A stretch of DNA of 64,000 nt from Chryseobacterium sp. (GTDB lineage Bacteria > Bacteroidota > Bacteroidia > Flavobacteriales > Weeksellaceae), in NCBI RefSeq assembly GCF_019236175.1, contig NZ_JAFAJM010000017.1, positions 1-64,000 of the forward strand, in the 5' to 3' direction. Position 1 is the stretch's first letter; the number at the start of each line of letters is the position of its first letter. A program made the position numbers and the translations under genes. Below the pieces are notes generated by a model. It made no database searches, was not told where the DNA came from, and saw only the letters and a list, made by a program, of their open reading frames with translations. This document shows positions 45,396 to 52,620 of this stretch, piece by piece.

Positions 45396-45935
45396 ATGAG
45401 TTTAAACGAGAGAATTTCAAAAGTTATAGAGTATTCAAATCTTACTCCTTCTGAATTTGCAGATGAGATTGATGTACAACGTTCTTCCATTTCGCATATT
45501 ACTTCCGGAAGAAACAAGCCATCTTTGGAATTTATCATAAAAATAAAATCGCGTTTTCCGGAACTTCTTTGGGACTGGCTGGTAACCGGCGAAGGTGAAA
45601 TGATGAAATCAGAACTTCCTGAAATCATTGACCCCTCAGCTCATCCTTATGAAGAAGAAAAAGGGAAACCTACTCCTCTGCCCGATCTTTTTACCATGAT
45701 GAATAATGATGATGAATTTGGAGCTGACGAAACGGGGGAAGAGCTTCTCCAGTATGCTTCTGGAGAATCGGTTATACCGTCCCCGATTAAGGCAGCTGAT
45801 AAAATACCGGATTCTCAGCGATTAGAAAATTCTGTAGATCAAATAATAGGACAAGCACCTGGAAATCAGTCCAATAAAATAAAACGTATCGTGTTGTTCT
45901 ATGAGAACGGAAAATTTGAAAGTTTCGAACCATAA
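45396..45935 (+). CDS. XRE-type helix-turn-helix regulator
   Basis: 179 residues. HTH_3/XRE domain at residues 3-62 (LNERISKVIEYSNLTPSEFADEIDVQRSSISHITSGRNKPS, five-helix pattern) followed by the LLWDWLVTGEGEM motif typical of Bacteroidota members. The remaining 110 residues are acidic, proline-rich and probably disordered, ending in a basic KIKRIVLFYENGKFESFEP. No peptidase S24 domain, so not LexA/CI-like cleavage. Reiterated palindromes upstream suggest it regulates itself. Confidence 0.85.
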   Translation: MSLNERISKVIEYSNLTPSEFADEIDVQRSSISHITSGRNKPSLEFIIKIKSRFPELLWDWLVTGEGEMMKSELPEIIDPSAHPYEEEKGKPTPLPDLFTMMNNDDEFGADETGEELLQYASGESVIPSPIKAADKIPDSQRLENSVDQIIGQAPGNQSNKIKRIVLFYENGKFESFEP

Positions 45936-46213
45936 AAAACCTGACCAAAGAAGATGGTCAGGCTAAAAAATATTTGAAGAAGAAAACTAAAGCTATTGCT
46001 TTATTTATTTTTAACCTGAGATAGAATCTTTACCTTCACCTCTATTCCTGTTCTTTTACAGCCGTGCATTCATCTCAACTATATAAATAGTAAAGAATAT
46101 ACGGGGGCTACATTTAAAAACTATTCATGCCTTATGTGAGAGTATCGTTCTATTCTTTCAAGAATATAGTATAATTAGTAGGGAATATTTTCATACATCT
46201 GTTTTTTATCGTC
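45934..46213 (-). ncRNA. Candidate minus-strand small RNA or sORF transcript
   Basis: A complete promoter pattern at 46218-46248 and a hairpin with a minus-strand T tract (CCTGACCA 45940-45947 / TGGTCAGG 45955-45962, then TTTTTT) delimit about 280 nucleotides in which no long gene exists on this strand. Neither neighbour needs that terminator orientation. An inner TATTCTT/AAGAATA hairpin is at 46151-46166. It also contains a 22-codon frame at 46001-46069. Confidence 0.35.
46001..46069 (-). CDS. Possible 22-residue basic peptide
   Basis: ATG at 46069 opens a short basic frame starting MHGCKRTGIEVKVK and ending in KNK. It is the longest frame within the candidate small transcript. No family is recognised and chance occurrence is quite possible. 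Confidence 0.2.
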   Translation of the reverse strand: MHGCKRTGIEVKVKILSQVKNK

Positions 46214-46217
46214 TAAC

Positions 46218-46248
46218 CAAATATAATAATTTAAAATTAAATTAGCAA
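46218..46248 (-). promoter_or_regulatory. Orphan promoter
   Basis: On the minus strand TTG (46246-46248), a 20-bp spacer and TATATTTG (46218-46225), an unusually good match with no annotated gene downstream. Confidence 0.45.
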
Positions 46249-46373
46249 TACAATTTGAATTATTTTATTAAATTTTCAATACAATTAACATTTGCGTCAA
46301 TTTTTATTAATATTAATATTTTAATAAAACTTATGAACTTACACGATATTGTTATTGTTTATTTTGATTAAGT

Positions 46374-46405
46374 CAAAAAAAAGACCCGCAGAATTGCAGG
46401 TCTTT
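46374..46405 (-). terminator. Terminator of the proline dehydrogenase gene
   Basis: AAAGACC and inner GCA (46380-46390) pair with TGC and GGTCTTT (46395-46405). The minus strand continues in TTTTTTGAC. Confidence 0.8.
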
Positions 46406-46424
46406 CTATCTGATTTGAAAGCAA

Positions 46425-47594
46425 TTATTGCTTTTTTCTTCTTTCCAGTTCTTTCTTAATAAGTCCCAGTTCTCTTCCTGTCTGTCCGGCCACAGAAGTA
46501 TTTTCCTGAGCCCTTCTGGTAAGATAGGGTACAACATCCTTTACGGGCCCGTATGGAAGATATTTAGCCACATTATAGCCTTTATCAGACAAATAGAAGG
46601 TAATATTATCACTCATTCCGTAAAGCTGCCCGAAATAAACATGCGGATTGCCATTTTCCAGAGATTTTTGCTTCATTTTATCCATAATTAATTCAGAAGA
46701 GATCTCATTATGAGTCCCGAAGAATGCAGATACTTTATCCAGATGATTCATTACGAAATCAATTCCTGCATTATAGTTTTTATCTGAAGCTTCTTTATTA
46801 GGCTGGATAGGATCTGCATACCCTTTTTCTGCAGCTCTGGATCTTTCTTTTTCCATATAAGCACCACGAACGATCTTATATCCGATACAATAATTCTTTT
46901 CTCTTGCTCTCTGAAGATTCGCTTCCATATATTCCAGTCTTCCTGTTCTATACATCTGAATGGTATTCCAAACGATAGGTTTTTCCTGATTATATTTCTC
47001 CATCATTTCTTCACAAAGGTGGTCTGCTGCATCCTGCATCCAGGTTTCTTCCGCATCCACCATCACCTTTTTATCATTCTCATGGCAAAGGCTGCATACT
47101 TCATCAAATCTTTTTACAACTCTCTCCCATTCTTCTTTTTGACTTGAAGTAAGCTCAGCTCCTTTTCCAACTGCCTCATACAGATCTATTCTGCCGAAAG
47201 CCGTAGGTTTGAATACAATAAAAGGAATAGCCGGATTTCCTACTGAAAACCTTACAATATCTTTAATTTCTTTACACACCGCATCGAAAGTTTCTTCATC
47301 TTCTTTCCCCTCAATGGAGTAATCGAAAATACTTCCGACGCCTCTTTTGAAAAGTTGTTTTACTACTTTCATACTTTCTTCACGGGTTTCTCCTCCGCAG
47401 AACTGTTCAAACAAAGTGCTTTTCACAATTCCCGTAACGAAAGGAAAGTTATTGTGTACCGTAAAATTAAGGACAGAGGTTCCAAGGCTGGTAAGTGCGG
47501 GCTGTTCAATCATTTTAAACATCCAGTAAGCCTTTTTCAGTTGTGCATCAGACTTGTCTGCAAATGCAACTTTAGTATCATTAAAAATGGGCAT
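46425..47594 (-). CDS. Proline dehydrogenase
   Basis: 389 residues, monofunctional PRODH (FAD-dependent (beta-alpha)8 barrel). Hallmarks: VFKPTAFGRIDLYEAVG, VMVDAEETWMQDAADHL, VRGAYMEKERSRAAEKGYADPIQPNKEASD (substrate-binding) and YLPYGPVKDVVPYLTRRAQENTSV with the paired arginines that hold the proline carboxylate. It oxidises proline to pyrroline-5-carboxylate, feeding the quinone pool. The P5C dehydrogenase is elsewhere. A minus-strand -7 TACCTTTG is at 47619-47626. Confidence 0.93.
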   Translation of the reverse strand: MPIFNDTKVAFADKSDAQLKKAYWMFKMIEQPALTSLGTSVLNFTVHNNFPFVTGIVKSTLFEQFCGGETREESMKVVKQLFKRGVGSIFDYSIEGKEDEETFDAVCKEIKDIVRFSVGNPAIPFIVFKPTAFGRIDLYEAVGKGAELTSSQKEEWERVVKRFDEVCSLCHENDKKVMVDAEETWMQDAADHLCEEMMEKYNQEKPIVWNTIQMYRTGRLEYMEANLQRAREKNYCIGYKIVRGAYMEKERSRAAEKGYADPIQPNKEASDKNYNAGIDFVMNHLDKVSAFFGTHNEISSELIMDKMKQKSLENGNPHVYFGQLYGMSDNITFYLSDKGYNVAKYLPYGPVKDVVPYLTRRAQENTSVAGQTGRELGLIKKELERRKKQ

Positions 47595-47658
47595 TCCTAT
47601 TTATTAAATTTAGTTTTACAAAGGTAATAATAACCTTAGTTTATTTAAAGAAATTTTT

Positions 47659-48588
47659 CTATAATTTACTTTCAATTCCGTTCAAAAGCATGGCGATAAT
47701 TCCGATAAAAACCCAGAAACGTAATATATTGATTGTAAAAAAGTTACTTCTTCTGGAAGCGTTTAAAAGGAGATAAATACAAAGAATCATTACAAATAGC
47801 CCTCCGGCAAAGTAATAGGCCATAAAGCTGGTTACTCCTGTTTTGGCAATAATTTTCATAGAAACAGCCATTGTCACCAGCAACAGGGAGATCAGGATCA
47901 TTTTTGTATTTCTGGTTTTAAAATAATTGGGAATAGTAGTGTATCCGAAGGTTTTATCCACACTTCGGGTCAGCGTATCTTTCACAATATCAATACACAA
48001 CAGAATAAGAAAAAGAAAAACAGCCATCAGAATAATCTTTTTGGAAAATGTTTCGTAATACACCATCATTCCGAAAAACGGATATAGGGTAAGACTGACA
48101 AAAGTGAGATTATTGATGATGAGTATACGGCTTAATTTATGGCTGTAAAACCACATAAAAAACTGATAAACAAGGAAAAAAGCGAAAACATTATGAGAAA
48201 TCATCCAGGCAACTCCTAAAGAAATTGCACTTAATCCTAAATAAGCGTACAGGAAATATTTTTGCTTGATAAAGCTCTGAATTCTTGTTCTGAATGGTTT
48301 TACAATATGATCTTTTTCCAGGTCATAAAACTGGTTGATAATTCCACCGGCTAAAATAGTAAGGACAGTACAGAAAATAATTCCGTGAACTTTAAAATCA
48401 AATACAAAATTACGAAATGATTCATCCTGATTGAACAGGAAAAAAGTAGAAACATAGAGCGCAAATGTCAACAAAGCGGCTACAAAAAAACGGGCTCCGA
48501 GCAGAAAGCCCACGAATTGTGAGAATCTGTAAAATAGAGTTTTAGAGATATAATTTTTGGATTGGAAAGTTTCTTTTTCAGAATTCAT
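47659..48588 (-). CDS. UbiA-superfamily prenyltransferase
   Basis: 309 residues with about nine membrane helices. First Asp-rich motif GGIINQFYDLEKDHIVKPF (NxxxDxxxD type) and second DIVKDTLTRSVDKTFGYTT. The KPFRTRI segment after the first motif matches the geranylgeranylglycerol-phosphate-synthase-like/UbiA branch rather than MenA, which is present elsewhere in the window. Acceptor unknown. It follows mevalonate kinase by 10 bp, consistent with consumption of isoprenoid diphosphates. Confidence 0.85.
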   Translation of the reverse strand: MNSEKETFQSKNYISKTLFYRFSQFVGFLLGARFFVAALLTFALYVSTFFLFNQDESFRNFVFDFKVHGIIFCTVLTILAGGIINQFYDLEKDHIVKPFRTRIQSFIKQKYFLYAYLGLSAISLGVAWMISHNVFAFFLVYQFFMWFYSHKLSRILIINNLTFVSLTLYPFFGMMVYYETFSKKIILMAVFLFLILLCIDIVKDTLTRSVDKTFGYTTIPNYFKTRNTKMILISLLLVTMAVSMKIIAKTGVTSFMAYYFAGGLFVMILCIYLLLNASRRSNFFTINILRFWVFIGIIAMLLNGIESKL

Positions 48589-48598
48589 TCCAATCTTT

Positions 48599-49525
48599 TT
48601 AAAACCTGTAAATCACCTCTTTTTGGAAACCATCAAGCATTTTTTCTGCTTTCTCATAATCTTTGGTAAATCCCAGGATATAACCACCACCACCGCTTCC
48701 GCAGAGTTTAAGATAATAAGCATTGGAATCCAGGCCTTTTTTCCAGATATTAAAGATACTTTCAGGAATCATTGGACGGAAATGCTCATAAGCCCAATGA
48801 GAAAGTTTTTTTAAATGTCTGAAGAAAGGGTTCATATCTTTTTTAAGGAAACTTTCTATACATGCGTTATTGTAACGGATAAATTCTTCTTTCAGCGTCT
48901 TACGGAAACCTTCCGTTTTCATTTTTTCAAAGAAGATCTGGATCATGGGTCCTGTTTCTCCCGTCATTCCGGAGTCAATCAGGAAAATAGCTCCTTTTCC
49001 TTCTTCTCCTTCCGGGATAGATACTCTGTCTAAATTTTCTTTATTTTCAATTAAAATGGGCAGATTCATATAGCAGATCAGCGGATCCATTCCTGAACTT
49101 TTCCCATGGAAATAGCTTTCCATTTCACCGAAAACAGCTTTTAATTTTTTAAGATTATCTTTTGAAATGCTTTCAGCATCAAGTTTACTGATAGAATATT
49201 TCTCAAAAACAGCAGCTACCAAAGCTCCTGAACTTCCTACTCCATATCCCTGAGGAATATTGGAATCAAAGAAAAGTCCGTTTGAAATATCTTTTTTGAA
49301 ATCTTCAATATTCAGTTTAAAATCATCAGAAAGATCAAGTACTGAAAGAAATTCAGCATATTTCTGCAGATGTCTGTTGGAGTTAAGTTCAAATTCAGAA
49401 CTCAGATCTGAGAATTTCAGTGTCCCTTTATAGAAGCTGTAAGGCACTACAAGACCCTGGGAATCTTCAATCATTCCGTATTCTCCAAACAGGATTATTT
49501 TTGCATAAAATAGAGGGTTGGTCAT
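48599..49525 (-). CDS. Mevalonate kinase (GHMP family)
   Basis: 308 residues from ATG at 49525; 18 further in-frame codons overlap the promoter palindrome and are dropped. YAKIILFGEYGMI is the GHMP motif 1, PQGYGVGSSGALVAAVF is the ATP-binding motif 2 and LKLCGSGGGGYIL motif 3; SYFHGKSSGMDP is mevalonate-kinase-like. Predicts use of the mevalonate route to isoprenoids, as known for Flavobacteriia. First gene of a pair with the UbiA enzyme. Confidence 0.87.
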   Translation of the reverse strand: MTNPLFYAKIILFGEYGMIEDSQGLVVPYSFYKGTLKFSDLSSEFELNSNRHLQKYAEFLSVLDLSDDFKLNIEDFKKDISNGLFFDSNIPQGYGVGSSGALVAAVFEKYSISKLDAESISKDNLKKLKAVFGEMESYFHGKSSGMDPLICYMNLPILIENKENLDRVSIPEGEEGKGAIFLIDSGMTGETGPMIQIFFEKMKTEGFRKTLKEEFIRYNNACIESFLKKDMNPFFRHLKKLSHWAYEHFRPMIPESIFNIWKKGLDSNAYYLKLCGSGGGGYILGFTKDYEKAEKMLDGFQKEVIYRF

Positions 49526-49545
49526 TTTGACAATAAATCTTTTTG

Positions 49546-49580
49546 CAAAGTTAAAAATTATTCCGCGGAATATAAGCAAA
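49546..49580 (-). promoter_or_regulatory. Promoter of mevalonate kinase with central palindrome
   Basis: On the minus strand TTTG (49577-49580), a 23-bp spacer and TAACTTTG (49546-49553). The perfect palindrome TATTCCGCGGAATA (49559-49572) lies in the spacer, where a repressor would block RNA polymerase. Confidence 0.5.
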
Positions 49581-49673
49581 ATCCAAGCCGAATTCTGATT
49601 TATTAACGCAGAAAAAACAGTGTTCTGTTTTTAATCATTCTACAAAAATAAAAATTTTTGATGTAAATGGTGT

Positions 49674-49703
49674 AAAAAAGCCTGAAATAATCAGCCTTTT
49701 TTT
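49674..49703 (-). terminator. Terminator of the CTQ-oxidase operon
   Basis: AAAAAGCCTGA and TCAGCCTTTTT form an 11-bp stem with one mismatch, flanked by T tracts on both strands. It separates the operon from mevalonate kinase. Confidence 0.7.
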
Positions 49704-49732
49704 AGAGTTATCTCCAATCTTTTGTTAAGAGG

Positions 49733-51211
49733 TCAGCTTAGTTCCACCACTCCCAGATCGCAAAGCCTAATTCCTATCTGACTGGCTTTTTCAAACGGTA
49801 TTTTCTGGCTCCAGGAATAAATCATTTCGCCAAATGTATGAGCATTTTCCAAATGAGCAAGCAGCGGAATGAGTTCTATATTATCCATATAGGCTAATTC
49901 CCTTTCCAATAAAGGATGCGATATCGCATTTTTAAGATGCAACCGATCATCTTCAACGCATACAGTCTGAATCTGAGTGATTTGTGAAGAAATACGTATT
50001 TTTTTATACCATAATTCACTTAAGTCTTGATTATCGCTTATTCCGGAATAAGTGATCTTATTTTTTTCACTTTTTTTAACCTCATCAAGTTTTAATTTCA
50101 ACTTATTACAGAACTGTCTTTCAGCATGATCAGATATGATATTAAGTTTTGATCTTTCGTTCCAGAACCTGTTTACACTTTCCGGCCATGCACTTTCATA
50201 ATATCCGGCTGTCCACACCAAATGACGAATCACGGAACTTGCCATTTGATCTTCATAATAGGTGCGGGCCAATTCATAATGACCGGATTTCAGTACGGTA
50301 TTAATAGCGATTACCGCCTGCAAAGAAAACCGCATCGCTTTTTCCACTCCTGTTGATGAAAGAGGATCAAGAGTGAATGCGGCTTCACCGATTCTTATAT
50401 AATGGTCTTCCCATGGTTTATAATGGCTATAATTCATCACTGAACAGCTTTTTATACCGGAAAAATCAAGAGCCTTGACTCCCTTTGCAAATAACAAAGA
50501 TGAAGCAATCCGATCAAGGAAAACCTGTTCATAATTTTCTTTTTTAAGATCTTCGGGATCCATAAAGGCCATCATTCTGAATTTCCCATCCGGTAAAGGA
50601 GAGCCCCATAACCAGCCGGATTGCTGAGCTTCTACAAGTGTACAATGCGGCATTGCCGAACCTTCCGTATTGGTGTAAAGAGCAACCATTGAAGATGCGG
50701 TGATAATTTTTTCCGAAATTCTGGAGCTAGTCCTTCCTCTTGCATCCAGAATAAAATTAGCATATAATTCTTTTTGTAAATTATTTTCACGGATCCCAAC
50801 TTTCCAGCAACTGTTTTCTTTCTGAAAACTTTCAGGCCTTGCAGGCTGAAATAGCCTCATTCCTCTCAGAACGGCTAATTGAAGCATGTCAGCATCCAGT
50901 TTTCCTCTGTCTACCATAATACCATCCCCACCTTGCCTAAATTCAATATTTTCTTCACCAGCATTTTCCCAGATAATCTGTGCCGGCAATGCATTGATAT
51001 AGCTATGCTCTGCCAGAAGATGACCAGCTTCGAGGTATTCAAAAATATTTCTTATTCCTGAAGATAGTGATTCTCCTATCTGATGTCGCGGAAAAATCTG
51101 TTGCTCAATGAGGCCTACATGATAGCCAAGTGCTAAAAGTCTTAGCGCAGCACAGGATCCTGCAGGGCCACCGCCTATAATTAATACATCAAAAAAATCA
51201 GACTCTTTCAT
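49733..51211 (-). CDS. FAD-dependent monooxygenase-like flavoprotein (LodB/QhpG type)
   Basis: 492 residues. Rossmann FAD site DVLIIGGGPAGSCAALRL (residues 8-25), DARGR near 156-160, and a halogenase-like WLWGSP at 200-205 plus GEAAFTLDPLSSTGVEKAM around 275-293, the flavin diphosphate-binding GD-type motif of the tryptophan-halogenase/LodB/QhpG superfamily. The lysine and WxWxIP that define true halogenases are not clearly present. Known LodB and QhpG hydroxylate the tryptophan precursor of cysteine tryptophylquinone. Last gene of the operon, 15 bp after the radical SAM gene. Confidence 0.85.
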   Translation of the reverse strand: MKESDFFDVLIIGGGPAGSCAALRLLALGYHVGLIEQQIFPRHQIGESLSSGIRNIFEYLEAGHLLAEHSYINALPAQIIWENAGEENIEFRQGGDGIMVDRGKLDADMLQLAVLRGMRLFQPARPESFQKENSCWKVGIRENNLQKELYANFILDARGRTSSRISEKIITASSMVALYTNTEGSAMPHCTLVEAQQSGWLWGSPLPDGKFRMMAFMDPEDLKKENYEQVFLDRIASSLLFAKGVKALDFSGIKSCSVMNYSHYKPWEDHYIRIGEAAFTLDPLSSTGVEKAMRFSLQAVIAINTVLKSGHYELARTYYEDQMASSVIRHLVWTAGYYESAWPESVNRFWNERSKLNIISDHAERQFCNKLKLKLDEVKKSEKNKITYSGISDNQDLSELWYKKIRISSQITQIQTVCVEDDRLHLKNAISHPLLERELAYMDNIELIPLLAHLENAHTFGEMIYSWSQKIPFEKASQIGIRLCDLGVVELS

Positions 51212-51226
51212 TCTCTTGTCTCTTAA

Positions 51227-52597
51227 TTAAAAACCAGCCACCATCCTTGATATTCTTTCATGAGCCTGAATGGTATAATGTAGCCATCCCCGGATATAAT
51301 TGCAGGCATTTCTCCCTTTATCAAGTACTTCATGATGGCATCCGCCACCACAGAGATATCGTGCCCAACATTGGCTGCAAGGGGACTGCTGATGAACATG
51401 TCTTGATTCCAGCCAGTTGTTCTGAAGCTCTTCATCTACACCTTTTTCAATATCTCCCATACGACCGGCAGGTTCATTAACAAATCTATGGCATGCTGCT
51501 AATTCTCCTTCTGCAGAAACTCCCATGTATCCTGCTCCTGCTCCACAGGGATAAGGACGATGTGTTCCTTTTTCAATTTCTTTAAAGGCATTTGCCATAT
51601 TCAGATAAGGATAACGTTTGCCTTCCAATATCTTTTTCTCGAAATGGAGTCCACAGGCAATCATAGCGCTTAACAGCTGTTCCAGATCCTTCCCGTTCAT
51701 TTCTCCTTTTCCGTTGCTGGAATTGAGTAAAGGAGAAAAGCCTACACTATGAAACCCCATATCAATGAAATAATCAAGCGCTTCCAAGAGATTAAGATTG
51801 GCCGGAGTAACGGTTACCCGTGCTGAAACCTGCATTTTTTGCTGGATTTTCAATAGCGGTTTAATATTTTCCATGATCTTGTCATAGGTTCCTGCTCCTC
51901 CTTTGAGGGGTCTAAGTGCATCATGTTCTTCTTTTAATCCGTCAAGGCTGATTGTCACTGAAAAGCCATACTGTTCAAAAAAAACAGCATCCTCTTCAGT
52001 TAACAAAGTTCCGTTTGTAGTTATGGAAAAACCTATATTAATTTTTTTTTCAGCGGCTTTTTGTACAGCATATTCTGTAGCTTCTTTGATTCCTTTCCTG
52101 TTCAGCAGAGGCTCACCGCCTAAAAAAGTTAATTGTACTTTTCCATTTTCGGGACAATCTCTGAGTAAAAGATCAATAGATTTCAGAGCGACATCTATGG
52201 ACATATTTTTCATCGCTCCCCCAAAGCTGCCCTGATCGGCATAGCAATACGTACAGCCCATATTACACTTCTGCGCAATAGCCAGTGAAAGTGCATATAC
52301 TGATGGATTTTTTAAAGGCTCATCCTCTATTTTCGGTGGTGTTTCCAATCCCATTTCTGACAATTTTCTCCTGATTCCTTCCTCATCTTTCAAATCTAAT
52401 AAGGATTGAAATTCTGCCTCGGTTTGTGGTGAAATCCGATAGAGCATGGTACCGTTTGTCACTAACAGCTGTGTACTTTTACCGCCTTTCACCAGGTGAA
52501 TCTGAGGAGAAGCGGGCCCTGATTCGGAAGCTATTTTCCCTGCCAGTCTGCCCGCTATTTCTTTAGTCATATTACGTGTGTCAATAAGTGTTGTCAT
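51227..52597 (-). CDS. Radical SAM/SPASM peptide maturase (QhpD-like)
   Basis: 456 residues. An N-terminal RRE-like or leader domain (1-95) precedes the radical SAM core with C111, C115 and C118 (CNMGCTYC), LTFLGGEPLLN and ITTNGTLL. The C-terminal SPASM domain is complete: C351 and C369 (AACHRF), then C407, C410, C416 and C420 (CX2CX5CX3C) and C432. SPASM enzymes form thioether or C-C cross-links in peptides or proteins. In the QhpD group they bridge Cys to Asp/Glu in a quinoprotein subunit. It directly follows the LodA-like gene (23 bp). Confidence 0.9.
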   Translation of the reverse strand: MTTLIDTRNMTKEIAGRLAGKIASESGPASPQIHLVKGGKSTQLLVTNGTMLYRISPQTEAEFQSLLDLKDEEGIRRKLSEMGLETPPKIEDEPLKNPSVYALSLAIAQKCNMGCTYCYADQGSFGGAMKNMSIDVALKSIDLLLRDCPENGKVQLTFLGGEPLLNRKGIKEATEYAVQKAAEKKINIGFSITTNGTLLTEEDAVFFEQYGFSVTISLDGLKEEHDALRPLKGGAGTYDKIMENIKPLLKIQQKMQVSARVTVTPANLNLLEALDYFIDMGFHSVGFSPLLNSSNGKGEMNGKDLEQLLSAMIACGLHFEKKILEGKRYPYLNMANAFKEIEKGTHRPYPCGAGAGYMGVSAEGELAACHRFVNEPAGRMGDIEKGVDEELQNNWLESRHVHQQSPCSQCWARYLCGGGCHHEVLDKGRNACNYIRGWLHYTIQAHERISRMVAGF

Positions 52598-52620
52598 GTA
52601 ATATTTCAGTTAAGGTTTAA

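Noticed and set aside
47659..48588. Second menA
   Set aside because: The Asp-rich motifs differ from MenA, which is encoded in the menB operon; the mevalonate kinase neighbour suggests another acceptor.
49733..51211. Flavin-dependent tryptophan halogenase
   Set aside because: The fold is related, but the halogenase lysine and strict WxWxIP motif are not evident, and the neighbours point to a quinone-cofactor maturase.
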